Both the position numbers and the translations under genes were made by a program. From Acinetobacter piscicola (GTDB lineage Bacteria > Pseudomonadota > Gammaproteobacteria > Pseudomonadales > Moraxellaceae), in the NCBI RefSeq assembly GCF_002233755.1, contig NZ_NIFO01000004.1, forward strand, positions 220,467 to 284,466: 64,000 nt of DNA. Direction: 5' to 3'. The notes under the pieces are model-generated. The model searched no databases and was not told where the DNA came from. It saw only the letters and a list, made by a program, of their open reading frames with translations. Every line of letters starts with the position of its first letter. Within the stretch, counting starts at the first letter, position 1. Shown in pieces: positions 35,516 to 45,748 of the stretch.

Positions 35516-36340
35516 ATGCCAATTCAAAAATGTAAGCCAACGTCTCCAGGACGTCGCTTTGTAGAGAAAGTCGTTCACGACCATCTTCACAAAGGTGCGC
35601 CTTATTCGCCGTTGGTTGAAGCAAAAAAACGTACTGGTGGTCGTAATAATAACGGTCACATTACAACTCGTCACGTTGGTGGTGGTCATAAACAAAACTA
35701 CCGTATCGTTGACTTTAAACGTAATAAAGATGGCATCCCAGCGGTTGTAGAGCGTATTGAATACGATCCTAACCGTACATCACATATCGCATTAGTTCTT
35801 TATGCTGATGGTGAGCGCCGTTATATTATTGCTCCTAAAGGTTTACGTGCTGGTGATAAAGTACAATCTGGTAACGATGCTCCAATTCGTCCAGGTAACT
35901 GCTTGCCACTTCGTAATATGCCAATCGGTTCTACACTACATAACATCGAGCTTAAAATCGGTAAGGGTGCACAATTAGTGCGTTCTGCTGGTACTTCTGC
36001 TCAGTTGTTAGGTCGTGACGGTTCTTACGCTATCGTTCGTTTACGTTCTGGTGAAATGCGTAAAGTACACGTTGAATGCCGTGCTGTGTTAGGTGAAGTA
36101 TCTAACTCAGAAAGCAACCTTCGTTCACTTGGTAAAGCAGGTGCAGCTCGCTGGCGTGGCGTTCGTCCTACCGTTCGTGGTATGGCGATGAACCCAGTAG
36201 ACCATCCACATGGTGGTGGTGAAGGGCGTAACAAAGGTATTCAACCTGTAAGCCCATGGGGTCAAAAAGCTAAAGGGTACAAGACTCGTACCAACAAGCG
36301 TACGACTAAGATGATCATTCGCGACCGTCGCGTTAAGTAA
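35516..36340 (+). CDS. rplB: 50S ribosomal protein L2
   Basis: Required for subunit joining and peptidyl-transferase activity. 274 residues. The C-terminal [17 protein letters not shown] loop, with the conserved histidine, and the basic [18 protein letters not shown] end are complete. 11 nt after rplW. Confidence 0.98.
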   Translation: MPIQKCKPTSPGRRFVEKVVHDHLHKGAPYSPLVEAKKRTGGRNNNGHITTRHVGGGHKQNYRIVDFKRNKDGIPAVVERIEYDPNRTSHIALVLYADGERRYIIAPKGLRAGDKVQSGNDAPIRPGNCLPLRNMPIGSTLHNIELKIGKGAQLVRSAGTSAQLLGRDGSYAIVRLRSGEMRKVHVECRAVLGEVSNSESNLRSLGKAGAARWRGVRPTVRGMAMNPVDHPHGGGEGRNKGIQPVSPWGQKAKGYKTRTNKRTTKMIIRDRRVK

Positions 36341-36359
36341 CAAGTAAAGGAATCTGACA

Positions 36360-36635
36360 ATGCCTCGTTCTCTGAAAAAAGGCCCATTCGTCGATGCGCA
36401 CTTGTTCGCTAAGGTTGAAGCGGCTATCGCGGCTAATAACCGTAAGCCGATCAAAACTTGGTCGCGTCGTTCGATGATCCTCCCGGATTTTGTTGGTTTA
36501 ACAATTTCTGTACACAATGGCCGTAACCATGTTCCAGTGATCGTATCTGAACATATGGTTGGTCACAAACTCGGTGAATTCGCGCCAACTCGTACCTATC
36601 GTGGTCACGGTGTTGACAAGAAGTCTAAACGTTAA
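36360..36635 (+). CDS. rpsS: 30S ribosomal protein S19
   Basis: Small-subunit head protein contacting tRNA. 91 residues, [20 protein letters not shown] start and [15 protein letters not shown] end, both typical. Confidence 0.98.
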   Translation: MPRSLKKGPFVDAHLFAKVEAAIAANNRKPIKTWSRRSMILPDFVGLTISVHNGRNHVPVIVSEHMVGHKLGEFAPTRTYRGHGVDKKSKR

Positions 36636-36641
36636 GGTGCT

Positions 36642-36974
36642 ATGATGGAAGTTACTGCTAAATTACGCGGTGCCGCTATCTCGGCACAAAAAACTCGTTT
36701 GGTTGCAGATCTAATCCGTGGCAAATCTATTGCTCACGCGCTTAATATCTTGAACTTCAGCAACAAAAAAGCTGCAGTTTTAGTTAAAAAAGCTTTGGAA
36801 TCTGCAATTGCAAACGCTGAACATAATAACAGTTTAGATGTAGACGACCTTAAAGTTACTACGATTTACGTTGATGAAGGCACTAGCCTTAAACGTATTA
36901 TGCCACGTGCTAAAGGCCGTGCAGATCGTATTACTAAGCGTACTTGTCACATTACCGTTAAGGTAGGGGTTTGA
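36642..36974 (+). CDS. rplV: 50S ribosomal protein L22
   Basis: Exit-tunnel protein; mutations in its loop give macrolide resistance. 110 residues. The tunnel loop region [18 protein letters not shown] is normal. Two adjacent ATGs (36642, 36645): AGG at 36635-36637 suits the second better, but relatives are usually written with MMEV. Confidence 0.96.
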   Translation: MMEVTAKLRGAAISAQKTRLVADLIRGKSIAHALNILNFSNKKAAVLVKKALESAIANAEHNNSLDVDDLKVTTIYVDEGTSLKRIMPRAKGRADRITKRTCHITVKVGV

Positions 36975-36975
36975 T

Positions 36976-37746
36976 ATGGGTCAGAAGGTTCATCCAATCG
37001 GTATCCGCCTTGGTGTTGTAAAACGTCATAACGCCAACTGGTATGCGAGTCCGAAACAATACGCTGAATATTTGCTTAAAGATCTTCAAGTTCGTGAGTT
37101 TTTAACTAAAAAACTTAAAAGCGCGATGATCAGCAAAATTCTTATCGAACGTCCTACAGGTGCTGCTAAAGTAACAATTAGCACTGCTCGTCCAGGTATC
37201 GTTATCGGTAAAAAAGGCGAAGATATTGAAAAATTACAGCGTGAACTTACTCAAATTATGGGTGTTCCAGCGCAAGTAAGTATTAACGAAATCGATCGCC
37301 CAGATTTAGATGCTCGTTTAGTTGCTGAAGCAATTGCTTCTCAATTAGAAAAGCGTGTAATGTTCCGTCGTGCTATGAAGCGTGCGGTACAAAACACAAT
37401 GCGTGCTGGTGCGAAAGGTATCAAAGTTGAAGTATCTGGTCGTTTAGGTGGTGCAGAGATTGCACGTACTGAATGGTATCGTGAAGGTCGTGTACCTTTA
37501 CATACACTTCGTGCTGATATCGACTATGCAACTATGCGTGCTGAAACTACTTACGGTACGATCGGTGTTAAAGTTTGGATTTTCCGTGGCGAGATCTTAG
37601 GTGGCATGAAACAAGTCATGAACCCTGCTCCTGCTGAAGAACGTCCAGCTAAACGTGGTCGTGGCCGTGGTGAAGGTCAGGAACGTCGTGGTCGTGGTGA
37701 AGGCCGTGGCCGTGATCGTGATGATCGCGCTGCTAAGGGAGAGTAA
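36976..37746 (+). CDS. rpsC: 30S ribosomal protein S3
   Basis: Small-subunit head protein at the mRNA entry. 256 residues against 233 in E. coli; the difference is an Arg/Gly/Glu/Asp-rich C-terminal tail (about 220-256, [20 protein letters not shown]). The KH domain ([18 protein letters not shown]) and [24 protein letters not shown] block are conserved. Confidence 0.97.
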   Translation: MGQKVHPIGIRLGVVKRHNANWYASPKQYAEYLLKDLQVREFLTKKLKSAMISKILIERPTGAAKVTISTARPGIVIGKKGEDIEKLQRELTQIMGVPAQVSINEIDRPDLDARLVAEAIASQLEKRVMFRRAMKRAVQNTMRAGAKGIKVEVSGRLGGAEIARTEWYREGRVPLHTLRADIDYATMRAETTYGTIGVKVWIFRGEILGGMKQVMNPAPAEERPAKRGRGRGEGQERRGRGEGRGRDRDDRAAKGE

Positions 37747-37748
37747 TC

Positions 37749-38162
37749 ATGTTACAACCTAAGCGTACTAAATTCCGTAAAGTGCAAAAAGGCCGTAATA
37801 CTGGTTTAGCACATCGCGGTAGCACTGTATCTTTCGGTACAATTGCACTTAAATCGATTGAGCGTGGTCAAATGACAGCTCGTCAGATTGAAGCTGCACG
37901 TCGTACAATTAGCCGTCGTGTTAAGCGTGGTGGTAAGATCTTTATCCGTGTTTTCCCAGACAAACCAATTACTGAAAAGCCATTAGAAGTTCGTATGGGT
38001 AAAGGTAAAGGTTCTGTGGAATACTGGGTTTGTCAAATCAAACCAGGTAAGATCTTGTACGAAATGGATGGTGTTAGTGAAGAATTGGCACGCGAAGCGT
38101 TTACGCTTGCAGCTGCTAAGCTTCCATTTAAAACCACTATCGTTACTAAGACGGTGATGTAA
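37749..38162 (+). CDS. rplP: 50S ribosomal protein L16
   Basis: Contacts A-site tRNA. 137 residues with [20 protein letters not shown] start and [20 protein letters not shown]. 2 nt after rpsC; the stop overlaps the rpmC start (TAATG). Confidence 0.98.
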   Translation: MLQPKRTKFRKVQKGRNTGLAHRGSTVSFGTIALKSIERGQMTARQIEAARRTISRRVKRGGKIFIRVFPDKPITEKPLEVRMGKGKGSVEYWVCQIKPGKILYEMDGVSEELAREAFTLAAAKLPFKTTIVTKTVM

Positions 38163-38359
38163 TGAATACTAAAGATCTACGTGAAAAATCGGTAGAAGAG
38201 TTGGCAGCTTTGCTTGATGAGCAACAGCTTAACCAATTCCGTCTTCGTATGGCGAAAGCAACTGGTCAATTGGGTAAATCGCATGAAGTTGCGCTTACTC
38301 GTAAGACGATTGCTCGCATCAAGACACTCCTTACCGAAAAACAGGGGAACGGACAATGA
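38162..38359 (+). CDS. rpmC: 50S ribosomal protein L29
   Basis: Small two-helix protein near the tunnel exit. 65 residues, [20 protein letters not shown] start and [18 protein letters not shown] end. Translationally overlapped with both neighbours. Confidence 0.96.
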   Translation: MNTKDLREKSVEELAALLDEQQLNQFRLRMAKATGQLGKSHEVALTRKTIARIKTLLTEKQGNGQ

Positions 38360-38613
38360 GTGAGCAAACAGTTCGCACGTTAACAGGTAAAGTCGTAAGC
38401 GACAAAATGGACAAGTCTATTGTTGTGCTTATCGAACGCCGCGTTCAACACCCGTTGTATGGCAAATCAATCCGCCGTTCAACAAAATTACACGCTCATG
38501 ATGAGAACAACACAGCTAAAACTGGCGATGTTGTGACCATTAAAGAAAGCCGCCCAATTTCAAAAACTAAAGCTTGGACTTTAGTGGAAGTTATTGAAGC
38601 TGCTGCTGAGTAA
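38356..38613 (+). CDS. rpsQ: 30S ribosomal protein S17
   Basis: OB-fold 16S rRNA-binding protein. 85 residues; [39 protein letters not shown] and [12 protein letters not shown] are conserved. Starts inside the rpmC stop (ATGA). Confidence 0.97.
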   Translation: MSEQTVRTLTGKVVSDKMDKSIVVLIERRVQHPLYGKSIRRSTKLHAHDENNTAKTGDVVTIKESRPISKTKAWTLVEVIEAAAE

Positions 38614-38628
38614 TTAGACGTTCTTGTT

Positions 38629-38686
38629 GCATCATCGGTCAATTTCGAGTACTCTTTGAGCCTTTCGAAATTGCGACCGGTGATGC
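38629..38686 (+). promoter_or_regulatory. Long hairpin between rpsQ and rplN
   Basis: GCATCATCGGTC (38629-38640) and AATTTCGA (38641-38648) pair with TCGAAATT (38665-38672) and GACCGGTGATGC (38675-38686). That gives about 20 base pairs with one wobble, one 2-nt bulge and a 16-nt loop. It is not followed by a true T run (only CGGTTTTGG), so a simple terminator is unlikely. It sits at the S10/spc boundary, where ribosomal operons are often autoregulated; the ligand, if any, is unknown. Confidence 0.7.
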
Positions 38687-38705
38687 TCGGTTTTGGAGTA
38701 GGGCA

Positions 38706-39074
38706 ATGATTCAGACCGAAAGTATGCTAGACGTAGCAGACAACAGTGGTGCTCGCCGCGTACAATGTATTAAAGTACTAGGTGGTTCACATCGTCGTTA
38801 TGCTTCTGTTGGCGACATTATTAAAGTTACTGTTAAAGAAGCAATTCCACGTGGCCGTGTTAAAAAAGGTGACGTGATGAATGCAGTTGTAGTTCGTACC
38901 AAATTCGGTATTCGTCGTCCAGACGGTTCTGTGATCCGTTTTGATGATAATGCTGCAGTTATCTTGAACAACAACAAGGCTCCGATTGCCACTCGTATTT
39001 TCGGACCAGTGACTCGTGAACTTCGTACTGAACAGTTCATGAAAATCATTTCATTGGCTCCTGAAGTTCTATAA
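38706..39074 (+). CDS. rplN: 50S ribosomal protein L14
   Basis: Subunit-interface protein. 122 residues, [20 protein letters not shown] start and [20 protein letters not shown] end. First gene of the spc part, behind a long hairpin. Confidence 0.98.
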   Translation: MIQTESMLDVADNSGARRVQCIKVLGGSHRRYASVGDIIKVTVKEAIPRGRVKKGDVMNAVVVRTKFGIRRPDGSVIRFDDNAAVILNNNKAPIATRIFGPVTRELRTEQFMKIISLAPEVL

Positions 39075-39085
39075 TAGAGGCAATC

Positions 39086-39403
39086 ATGGCTAAGATTAGA
39101 AAAGGCGATCAAGTAATTGTGATCGCAGGTAAAGAAAAAGGCAAACAGGGTACTGTTTTGTCTGTTTCAAATGACCAAGTTAAGGTTGAAGGCCTTAACT
39201 TAGTTAAGAAGCATCAAAAGCCGAACCGTGCAACAGGTGCTGAAGGCGCTATTGTTACACAAGAAGCTTCGCTTCATATTTCAAACGTGGCGATTTTTAA
39301 TGCTACGACCCAAAAGGCTGACCGTGTTGGTTACCAAGTGGCTGAAGGCGTGAAAACTCGCGTTTATAAGTCAAATGGTGAATCAGTGGCGGTAGCGAAG
39401 TAA
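39086..39403 (+). CDS. rplX: 50S ribosomal protein L24
   Basis: Assembly-initiator protein with a KOW motif ([20 protein letters not shown]). 105 residues. 11 nt after rplN. Confidence 0.97.
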   Translation: MAKIRKGDQVIVIAGKEKGKQGTVLSVSNDQVKVEGLNLVKKHQKPNRATGAEGAIVTQEASLHISNVAIFNATTQKADRVGYQVAEGVKTRVYKSNGESVAVAK

Positions 39404-39419
39404 TAGGTTGAAATAGGCT

Positions 39420-39956
39420 ATGGCCAGACTTAAAACACGTTATAACGACGAAATCCGAGCTAAGTTGAAAGAAGAACTTGGTTTGGGTAATGTGATGGAA
39501 ATTCCTCGCATCACTAAAATCACCATCAACATGGGTGTTGGTGCAGCTTCAGCTGACAAGAAATTGTTAGATGGCGCTTTGGCTGATATGCAAGCTATTG
39601 CTGGTCAAAAACCAGTGCTTACATTAGCTCGTAAATCAATTGCTGGTTTTAAAATCCGTGATGGTTGGCCGATTGGTTGTAAAGTAACTTTACGCGGCGA
39701 ACAAATGTACGAATTCTTAGACCGTTTGATCTCTATTGCGATCCCTCGTATTCGTGACTTCCGCGGTTTTTCTGCGAAATCATTCGATGGTCGTGGTAAC
39801 TACTCAATGGGTCTCAAGGAACAAATTATGTTCCCTGAAATCGATTTTGATAAGATCGATCGTATTCGTGGTATGGATATTACTATCACCACAACCGCTC
39901 GCACCGATGACGAAGGCCGTGCACTAATTCGTGCATTTGGCTTCCCGTTCAAATAA
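39420..39956 (+). CDS. rplE: 50S ribosomal protein L5
   Basis: 5S rRNA-binding protein. 178 residues; [20 protein letters not shown] and [19 protein letters not shown] are typical. In E. coli S8 represses the spc operon near the rplE start; no matching hairpin was recognised here. Confidence 0.98.
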   Translation: MARLKTRYNDEIRAKLKEELGLGNVMEIPRITKITINMGVGAASADKKLLDGALADMQAIAGQKPVLTLARKSIAGFKIRDGWPIGCKVTLRGEQMYEFLDRLISIAIPRIRDFRGFSAKSFDGRGNYSMGLKEQIMFPEIDFDKIDRIRGMDITITTTARTDDEGRALIRAFGFPFK

Positions 39957-39965
39957 GAGGTCGAT

Positions 39966-40271
39966 ATGGCTAAGAAAGGTATGATTAATCGCGAATTGAA
40001 ACGCGAAGCTACAGTTGCAAAATATGCTGCAAAACGTGCTGAATTAAAAGCAACGATTGCAAACGTAAATGCATCTGATGAAGAACGTTTCGAAGCGATG
40101 ATGAAGTTACAAGCATTACCACGTAATGCGTCTCCAGTACGTCTTCGTAACCGTTGTGGTTTAACTGGTCGTCCTCATGGTTACTTCCGTAAGTTCGGCT
40201 TAAGCCGTAACAAATTACGCGATACAGTAATGCAGGGTGATGTACCGGGCGTTGTTAAGGCAAGCTGGTAA
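39966..40271 (+). CDS. rpsN: 30S ribosomal protein S14
   Basis: Small-subunit head protein. 101 residues, the long zinc-free form: [20 protein letters not shown] lacks the CxxC pairs of the short form. Confidence 0.97.
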   Translation: MAKKGMINRELKREATVAKYAAKRAELKATIANVNASDEERFEAMMKLQALPRNASPVRLRNRCGLTGRPHGYFRKFGLSRNKLRDTVMQGDVPGVVKASW

Positions 40272-40284
40272 GGAGCGACTATAA

Positions 40285-40680
40285 ATGAGTATGCAAGATA
40301 CCGTTGCCGACATGTTAACTCGTGTTCGTAACGCACAAATGGCAAAGAAACAATCTGTTTCTATGCCTAATTCTAAGTTGAAAGTTGCAATTGCAAACGT
40401 ACTTCAACAAGAAGGTTACATTTCAAATGTAGATGTTGCTGATCTTGAAGGCAAAGCTACTTTGACAATTACTTTAAAATATTTTGAAGGCAAACCAGTT
40501 ATCGAAACTGTGAAGCGTGTAAGCCGTCCAGGTCTACGCCAGTATCGCGGTAAAGATAGCTTACCAAGCGTTAAGCAAGGTTTAGGTATTGCAATTGTTT
40601 CTACAAGCAAAGGCATCATGACTGATCGCGCTGCACGTGCTGCGGGCATCGGTGGTGAAGTTATTGCTTTTGTTTCTTAA
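40285..40680 (+). CDS. rpsH: 30S ribosomal protein S8
   Basis: Central-domain 16S rRNA-binding protein. 131 residues with [20 protein letters not shown] start and the [20 protein letters not shown] signature. Confidence 0.98.
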   Translation: MSMQDTVADMLTRVRNAQMAKKQSVSMPNSKLKVAIANVLQQEGYISNVDVADLEGKATLTITLKYFEGKPVIETVKRVSRPGLRQYRGKDSLPSVKQGLGIAIVSTSKGIMTDRAARAAGIGGEVIAFVS

Positions 40681-40693
40681 TAGGTGATTCCTC

Positions 40694-41227
40694 ATGTCTC
40701 GTGTGGCTAAAGCCCCAGTAACTGTACCTAATGGTGTAACAGTTACTCAGAACGGCCGGCAGGTCGAAGTGAAAGGCAATAAAGGTACTTTGTCTTTTAC
40801 CCTGCATGCGCTGGTCGAGCTTAAACAGGAAGAAGGTCAACTTCATATTGCTCCAGTTAAAGAATCTCGCGATTCTTGGATGCAAGCTGGTACTGCTCGC
40901 GCTGTTCTTAATAACCTTGTTAAAGGTGTTAACGAAGGCTTCGAACGTAAGTTACAACTGATCGGTGTTGGTTATAAAGCTGCGGTTAAAGGTACTATTG
41001 TGAACCTTAACCTTGGTTACTCTCACCCAATCGATTACTCTCTTCCAGAAGGCGTAACTGCAGAAACTCCTACTGCTACTGAAATCATTTTGAAATCAGC
41101 GAATAAGCAGTTGTTGGGTCAAGTGGCTGCAGAAATCCGTGCATACCGTGCTCCAGAACCATATAAAGGTAAAGGTGTTCGTTATTCGGATGAAGTTGTG
41201 CTTCGTAAAGAAGCTAAGAAGAAATAA
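40694..41227 (+). CDS. rplF: 50S ribosomal protein L6
   Basis: Binds 23S rRNA near the sarcin-ricin loop. 177 residues; [20 protein letters not shown] is the family signature near the C-terminus. Confidence 0.98.
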   Translation: MSRVAKAPVTVPNGVTVTQNGRQVEVKGNKGTLSFTLHALVELKQEEGQLHIAPVKESRDSWMQAGTARAVLNNLVKGVNEGFERKLQLIGVGYKAAVKGTIVNLNLGYSHPIDYSLPEGVTAETPTATEIILKSANKQLLGQVAAEIRAYRAPEPYKGKGVRYSDEVVLRKEAKKK

Positions 41228-41241
41228 GGCGCGAGGTTCTT

Positions 41242-41592
41242 ATGAACGAAAAGAAACAATCCCGTTTGCGTCGTGCGAAAAGCACACGCTTGCACATTCG
41301 TGCATTGGGTGCGACTCGTTTGTGTGTAAACCGCACTCCGCGTCACATCTATGCACAAGTTATTTCAGCAGATGGTGGCAAAGTATTAGCGCAAGCTTCT
41401 ACTTTGGATGCATCTTTGCGTAGCGGTACTACTGGTAACGTTGATGCGGCTACTAAAGTAGGTGCTTTAATCGCAGAGCGTGCTAAAGCAGCTGGTGTTA
41501 CTAAAGTTGCATTTGACCGTTCTGGTTTTAAATATCATGGTCGTATCAAAGCCTTGGCTGATGCTGCTCGTGAAAACGGCTTGGAGTTCTAA
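41242..41592 (+). CDS. rplR: 50S ribosomal protein L18
   Basis: 5S rRNA-binding protein. 116 residues; the basic N-terminus ([20 protein letters not shown]) and [20 protein letters not shown] end are typical. Confidence 0.98.
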   Translation: MNEKKQSRLRRAKSTRLHIRALGATRLCVNRTPRHIYAQVISADGGKVLAQASTLDASLRSGTTGNVDAATKVGALIAERAKAAGVTKVAFDRSGFKYHGRIKALADAARENGLEF

Positions 41593-41594
41593 TC

Positions 41595-42092
41595 ATGGCT
41601 AAAGTTGAACAAAACGAAGGTCTTGTTGAAAAGCTGGTTGCCGTTGATCGTGTAGCCAAAGTTGTTAAGGGTGGTCGTATCTTCTCTTTCACAGCATTGA
41701 CTGTGGTTGGTGATGGTAATGGTCGTGTAGGTTTTGGTCGTGGTAAAGCACGTGAAGTTCCAGCTGCTATTTCTAAAGCACTTGAAGCTGCACGTCGCAA
41801 CATGATTACTGTTGATCTTGTTGACGGTACTGTTCAGCATCCTATCAATGCTCGTCACGGTGCAAGCCGCGTTTACATGCAACCTGCTTCTGAAGGTACT
41901 GGTGTAATTGCTGGTGGTGCTATGCGTGCAGTGTTAGAAGCTGTAGGTGTACGTAACGTATTGACTAAATGTTATGGTTCTACTAACGCTGCTAACGTAG
42001 TTAACGCAACTTTTAACGGTTTGCGTGATATGACTTCTCCTGAGAAAGTTGCTGCGAAACGTGGTCTTTCAGTAGAACAAATTTTAGGGTAA
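41595..42092 (+). CDS. rpsE: 30S ribosomal protein S5
   Basis: Decoding-fidelity protein at the mRNA entry. 165 residues; [20 protein letters not shown] and the C-terminal [19 protein letters not shown] block. 2 nt after rplR. Confidence 0.98.
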   Translation: MAKVEQNEGLVEKLVAVDRVAKVVKGGRIFSFTALTVVGDGNGRVGFGRGKAREVPAAISKALEAARRNMITVDLVDGTVQHPINARHGASRVYMQPASEGTGVIAGGAMRAVLEAVGVRNVLTKCYGSTNAANVVNATFNGLRDMTSPEKVAAKRGLSVEQILG

Positions 42093-42098
42093 TCAATC

Positions 42099-42275
42099 AT
42101 GAAAACGATTAAAGTTACCCAGACTAAATCTTCTGCGCATCGTTTGAAAAATCACAAACTTTGCCTACAAGGTTTAGGTCTGCGTCGTATTGGTCATACA
42201 GTAGAAGTAGTGGATACACCTTCTAACCGTGGTATGATCAACAAAGTCTACTATATGGTTAGTGTAGAGGAATAA
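42099..42275 (+). CDS. rpmD: 50S ribosomal protein L30
   Basis: 58 residues, too short for many gene finders. [20 protein letters not shown] and [20 protein letters not shown] followed by MINKVYYMV are the L30 signature. Fits exactly between rpsE (6 nt) and rplO (3 nt). Confidence 0.97.
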   Translation: MKTIKVTQTKSSAHRLKNHKLCLQGLGLRRIGHTVEVVDTPSNRGMINKVYYMVSVEE

Positions 42276-42278
42276 GCC

Positions 42279-42719
42279 ATGACTCTGCGTTTAAATGAGC
42301 TTGCACCTGCTGAAGGTGCAAAACGTGACAGCCGTCGTTTGGGCCGTGGTATCGGTTCTGGCGTTGGTAAGACTGGTGGCCGTGGTGTCAAAGGTCAAAA
42401 ATCACGTAAAAGTGGTGGCGTTCGTCCAGGTTTTGAAGGTGGTCAAACTGCGTTATATCGTCGTTTACCTAAATTCGGTTTTACTAGCCAATTGGCTTTG
42501 AAAACTGCCGAAGTACGTTTGTCTGAACTTACTAAAGTTGAAGGTGATATTGTTTCACTTGAAACTTTGAAAGCTGCGAATGTCGTACGTAAAGATATGG
42601 TGCGTGCTCGTATCGTTCTTTCTGGTGAAATCACTCGTGCATTCACTGTTCAAGGTGTTGCATTGACTAAAGGCGCTAAAGCAGCTGTTGAAGCTGCTGG
42701 CGGTAAAGTCGAGGAGTAA
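42279..42719 (+). CDS. rplO: 50S ribosomal protein L15
   Basis: Late-assembly protein. 146 residues; [20 protein letters not shown] and [18 protein letters not shown] are the glycine-rich family blocks. Its end (GAGGAG) serves as the ribosome-binding site of secY. Confidence 0.98.
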   Translation: MTLRLNELAPAEGAKRDSRRLGRGIGSGVGKTGGRGVKGQKSRKSGGVRPGFEGGQTALYRRLPKFGFTSQLALKTAEVRLSELTKVEGDIVSLETLKAANVVRKDMVRARIVLSGEITRAFTVQGVALTKGAKAAVEAAGGKVEE

Positions 42720-42725
42720 TCGCGA

Positions 42726-44084
42726 GTGACTATGTCTCCTAGTTCTTCAGGTCATGTGAACATGATGAAAGGTCAACCATTTCATGTGAAATATCGTGAA
42801 ATTATTCACCGATTAATGTTTTTAATTGGTGCGTTAGTTGTCTTTCGACTAGGAGCGCATATTCCGCTGCCAGGTATTGATAACGTCGCCCTAGAACGTT
42901 TTTTCAAAGCTAATGAAGGTACTTTTTTAGGTTTGTTTAATATGTTCTCAGGCGGGGCATTAGAGCGAATGTCTATTCTTGCGTTAGGAATTATGCCGTA
43001 TATTTCTGCATCTATTATTGTGCAGTTAATGTCTACGGTGGTTCCTTCGTTAGAGGCATTAAAAAAGGAAGGCGAGCAGGGTAAGCGCAAGATTAATCAA
43101 TATACGCGCTACGGCACCCTTTTACTTGCATTAGTCCAAGGTATTGGAATGTGTGCTGGTCTGATCAGTCAAGGGATTACTTTGACGTCAGGGCTAGCTT
43201 TTTACGTTCCAGCACTAACTTCGTTAGTTGCAGGTACTATGTTCTTGATGTGGTTAGGTGAGCAAATTACTGAACGTGGTGTTGGTAATGGTATCTCAAT
43301 GATTATCTTTGCAGGTATTGTTGCTGGTTTACCAAACTTAGTGATCCAAGCATTTACATCTGTAGATAATGGTCAATCAAGCTTAATTGGTTTGGCGATA
43401 TTTGGATTACTATCAATTGCTGTATTAGCAGCAATTGTGTTTATTGAAAAAGCTCAACGTCGTATACCTGTTAACTATGCTCAAAAGCAGCAAGGGCGTC
43501 GCGTATTTACTGCACAGCAGACACATTTGCCATTGAAAATTAACATGGCAGGGGTAATTCCAGCAATTTTCGCTAGTTCGTTATTGTTGTTCCCTGCAAG
43601 TTTAGGTCAATGGTTAGGTAGTGCTGATCCGAATGCAGGATTCGTGAAGCGTTCGCTACAAGATTTGGCATTAGTATTATCGCCTGGACAACCTTTGTAT
43701 TTGGTGCTCTTCGGTGCGTTAATTATCTTTTTCTGTTACTTCTATACGGCACTGGTTTTCAGTCCGAAAGAAGTTTCTGAAAACTTGAAACGCAGCGGAG
43801 CTTACGTACCTGGTATTCGCCCAGGTGAGCAAACTGCTCGTTACTTAGATCATATTCTTAATCGTTTGACATTTATTGGTGCAATCTACATCACTGTTAT
43901 CTGCTTAATGCCGATGATTTTACAAAGTTCTTTTGGTATTCCGTTCCATTTGGGCGGTACCTCATTACTTATTGTTGTTGTAGTTGTTATGGACTTTATG
44001 GCACAGCTTCAAGCCCACTTAACATCGCATCAGTATGATAATCAATCGTTAATGAGAAAAACGACTGCTCATCCTAAGGGATAA
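42726..44084 (+). CDS. secY: Protein translocase subunit SecY
   Basis: Channel subunit of the SecYEG translocon. 452 residues with ten membrane helices. The signatures FRLGAHIPLPGID and LGIMPYISASIIVQLM near the N-terminus and the C5 loop SGAYVPGIRPGEQTARYL are intact. GTG 42726, 9 nt after GAGGAG, is preferred to ATG 42732 on spacing. Confidence 0.98.
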   Translation: MTMSPSSSGHVNMMKGQPFHVKYREIIHRLMFLIGALVVFRLGAHIPLPGIDNVALERFFKANEGTFLGLFNMFSGGALERMSILALGIMPYISASIIVQLMSTVVPSLEALKKEGEQGKRKINQYTRYGTLLLALVQGIGMCAGLISQGITLTSGLAFYVPALTSLVAGTMFLMWLGEQITERGVGNGISMIIFAGIVAGLPNLVIQAFTSVDNGQSSLIGLAIFGLLSIAVLAAIVFIEKAQRRIPVNYAQKQQGRRVFTAQQTHLPLKINMAGVIPAIFASSLLLFPASLGQWLGSADPNAGFVKRSLQDLALVLSPGQPLYLVLFGALIIFFCYFYTALVFSPKEVSENLKRSGAYVPGIRPGEQTARYLDHILNRLTFIGAIYITVICLMPMILQSSFGIPFHLGGTSLLIVVVVVMDFMAQLQAHLTSHQYDNQSLMRKTTAHPKG

Positions 44085-44105
44085 GCGCACTTAGAAGGTT
44101 TCATC

Positions 44106-44222
44106 ATGAAAGTACAAGCTTCTGTAAAAAAAATTTGTGGTAGCTGTAAAGTTATCCGTCGTAATGGGGTTATTCGCGTAATTTGCAGCGCAGAACCTCG
44201 TCATAAGCAGCGTCAAGGTTAA
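44106..44222 (+). CDS. rpmJ: 50S ribosomal protein L36
   Basis: 38 residues, below the size limit of many gene finders. [20 protein letters not shown] with C11, C14, C27 and H33 gives the zinc-binding form. Lies between secY and rpsM as in E. coli. Confidence 0.98.
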
Positions 44223-44237
44223 TTTAATTAAGACCTG

Positions 44238-44294
44238 TTGATTTCAGTAGGCTAATTAGGTTATTATCCGCCCCTCAAGATTTTTGTGGGGCGG
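44238..44294 (+). promoter_or_regulatory. Promoter and hairpin before the alpha operon
   Basis: TTGATT (44238-44243), an 18-bp spacer, TATTAT (44262-44267), then a hairpin CCGCCCC (44268-44274) with GGGGCGG (44288-44294). The hairpin would lie at the very start of the rpsM mRNA. In E. coli S4 binds a pseudoknot in this leader; a matching pseudoknot was not demonstrated here. The hairpin could also attenuate read-through from secY-rpmJ. Confidence 0.5.
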
Positions 44295-44329
44295 TTGATT
44301 ATCTCTACCGCCTTTTTGGAGAAATTTGA

Positions 44330-44686
44330 ATGGCTCGTATTGCCGGTGTAAACATTCCGGATAACAAGCATGCTGTTATCTCTCTCACGTATATTTTCGG
44401 TATTGGCCGTCACACTGCTAAAAATATTTTAGCTGCTGTAGGCATTGCTGCTACTACTAAAATTCGTGAATTAGATGATGCTCAGCTTGATGCGATTCGT
44501 GCAGAAGTTGCTAAGGTTCCGACCGAAGGTGATTTACGTCGCGAAATTTCCATGAACATTAAACGTTTAATGGATTTAGGCTGCTACCGCGGTCTTCGTC
44601 ATCGTCGCAGCTTGCCTGTTCGCGGACAACGCACCAAAACTAACGCACGTACCCGTAAAGGTCCGCGCAAACCTATTAAGAAATAA
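44330..44686 (+). CDS. rpsM: 30S ribosomal protein S13
   Basis: Head protein contacting P-site tRNA and the large subunit. 118 residues: [20 protein letters not shown] start, [20 protein letters not shown] end. TTTTTGGAG precedes the ATG. Confidence 0.98.
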   Translation: MARIAGVNIPDNKHAVISLTYIFGIGRHTAKNILAAVGIAATTKIRELDDAQLDAIRAEVAKVPTEGDLRREISMNIKRLMDLGCYRGLRHRRSLPVRGQRTKTNARTRKGPRKPIKK

Positions 44687-44705
44687 GATTTCTGGAAGCT
44701 AAAAG

Positions 44706-45092
44706 ATGGCTAAAGATACTCGCACACGCAAGAAGGTCACTCGTACCGTCTCTGAAGGTGTTGCACACATTCACGCTTCTTTTAATAACACCATTGTGAC
44801 TATTACCGATCGTCAAGGTAATGCACTGGCTTGGGCTACCTCTGGTGGACAAGGCTTCCGTGGATCACGTAAATCAACTCCGTTTGCTGCTCAGGTAGCT
44901 GCTGAAGTTGCTGGTAAAGCTGCTTTAGACTACGGTTTGAAAAACTTGGACGTCCTTGTAAAAGGTCCTGGTCCTGGTCGTGAATCTGCGGTTCGTGCTT
45001 TAGGTGCAGTGGGTTATAAAATTAACAGCATTACCGATGTGACGCCAATCCCGCACAACGGTTGCCGTCCACCTAAAAAACGTCGCGTGTAA
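44706..45092 (+). CDS. rpsK: 30S ribosomal protein S11
   Basis: Platform protein near the mRNA exit. 128 residues; [20 protein letters not shown] and [18 protein letters not shown] are signature blocks. Confidence 0.98.
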
Positions 45093-45104
45093 GGAGAAAC
45101 ATTC

Positions 45105-45731
45105 ATGGCTCGTTATATTGGTCCAAAATGCAAACTCTCTCGCCGCGAAGGGACAGACCTGCAATTAAAATCTGGCGTTAAACCATTTGACGTCAAAACT
45201 AAAAAAGCTGCTAAAGCTCCTGGCCAGCATGGCGGAGCTCGTGGTGGTAAACAATCTGAGTACTCACTACAATTACGTGAAAAACAAAAAGTACGTCGTA
45301 TGTACGGTGTTTTAGAGCGTCAATTTAGTAACTACTATAAAGAAGCTGCTCGTGTTAAAGGCGCAACAGGTGAAAACTTGTTGAAATTGCTTGAAAGCCG
45401 CCTCGATAACGTTGTTTATCGCATGGGTTTTGGTTCTACACGTGCAGAAGCTCGTCAGCTAGTATCTCACCGTTCAATCACTTTAAATGGTCGTCGCGTT
45501 AACATCGCGTCAATCCAAGTTAAAGCGGGTGACGTGATCGCAGTTCACGAAGGCGCTAAACAACAATTACGTATTAAAAACGCAATTGAATTGGCTGCTC
45601 AACGTGGTACCGCTTCTTGGATTGAAGTAGATCATTCAAAACTTGAAGGTACATTTAAAGCTGCACCAGATCGTTCTGATTTACCTGCTGAAATCAACGA
45701 AAGCTTGATTGTAGAATTGTATTCTAAATAA
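45105..45731 (+). CDS. rpsD: 30S ribosomal protein S4
   Basis: Primary 16S rRNA-binding protein and, in E. coli, repressor of the alpha operon. 208 residues; S4 domain in [20 protein letters not shown]. Zinc-free form, with only one N-terminal Cys (KCKLSRREG). Confidence 0.98.
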   Translation: MARYIGPKCKLSRREGTDLQLKSGVKPFDVKTKKAAKAPGQHGGARGGKQSEYSLQLREKQKVRRMYGVLERQFSNYYKEAARVKGATGENLLKLLESRLDNVVYRMGFGSTRAEARQLVSHRSITLNGRRVNIASIQVKAGDVIAVHEGAKQQLRIKNAIELAAQRGTASWIEVDHSKLEGTFKAAPDRSDLPAEINESLIVELYSK

Positions 45732-45748
45732 TCCTTGAGGTAGCAATA

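Noticed and set aside
33947..36517. Minus-strand open frames across rplC-rpsS
   Set aside because: They are shadows of highly expressed ribosomal genes with biased codons.
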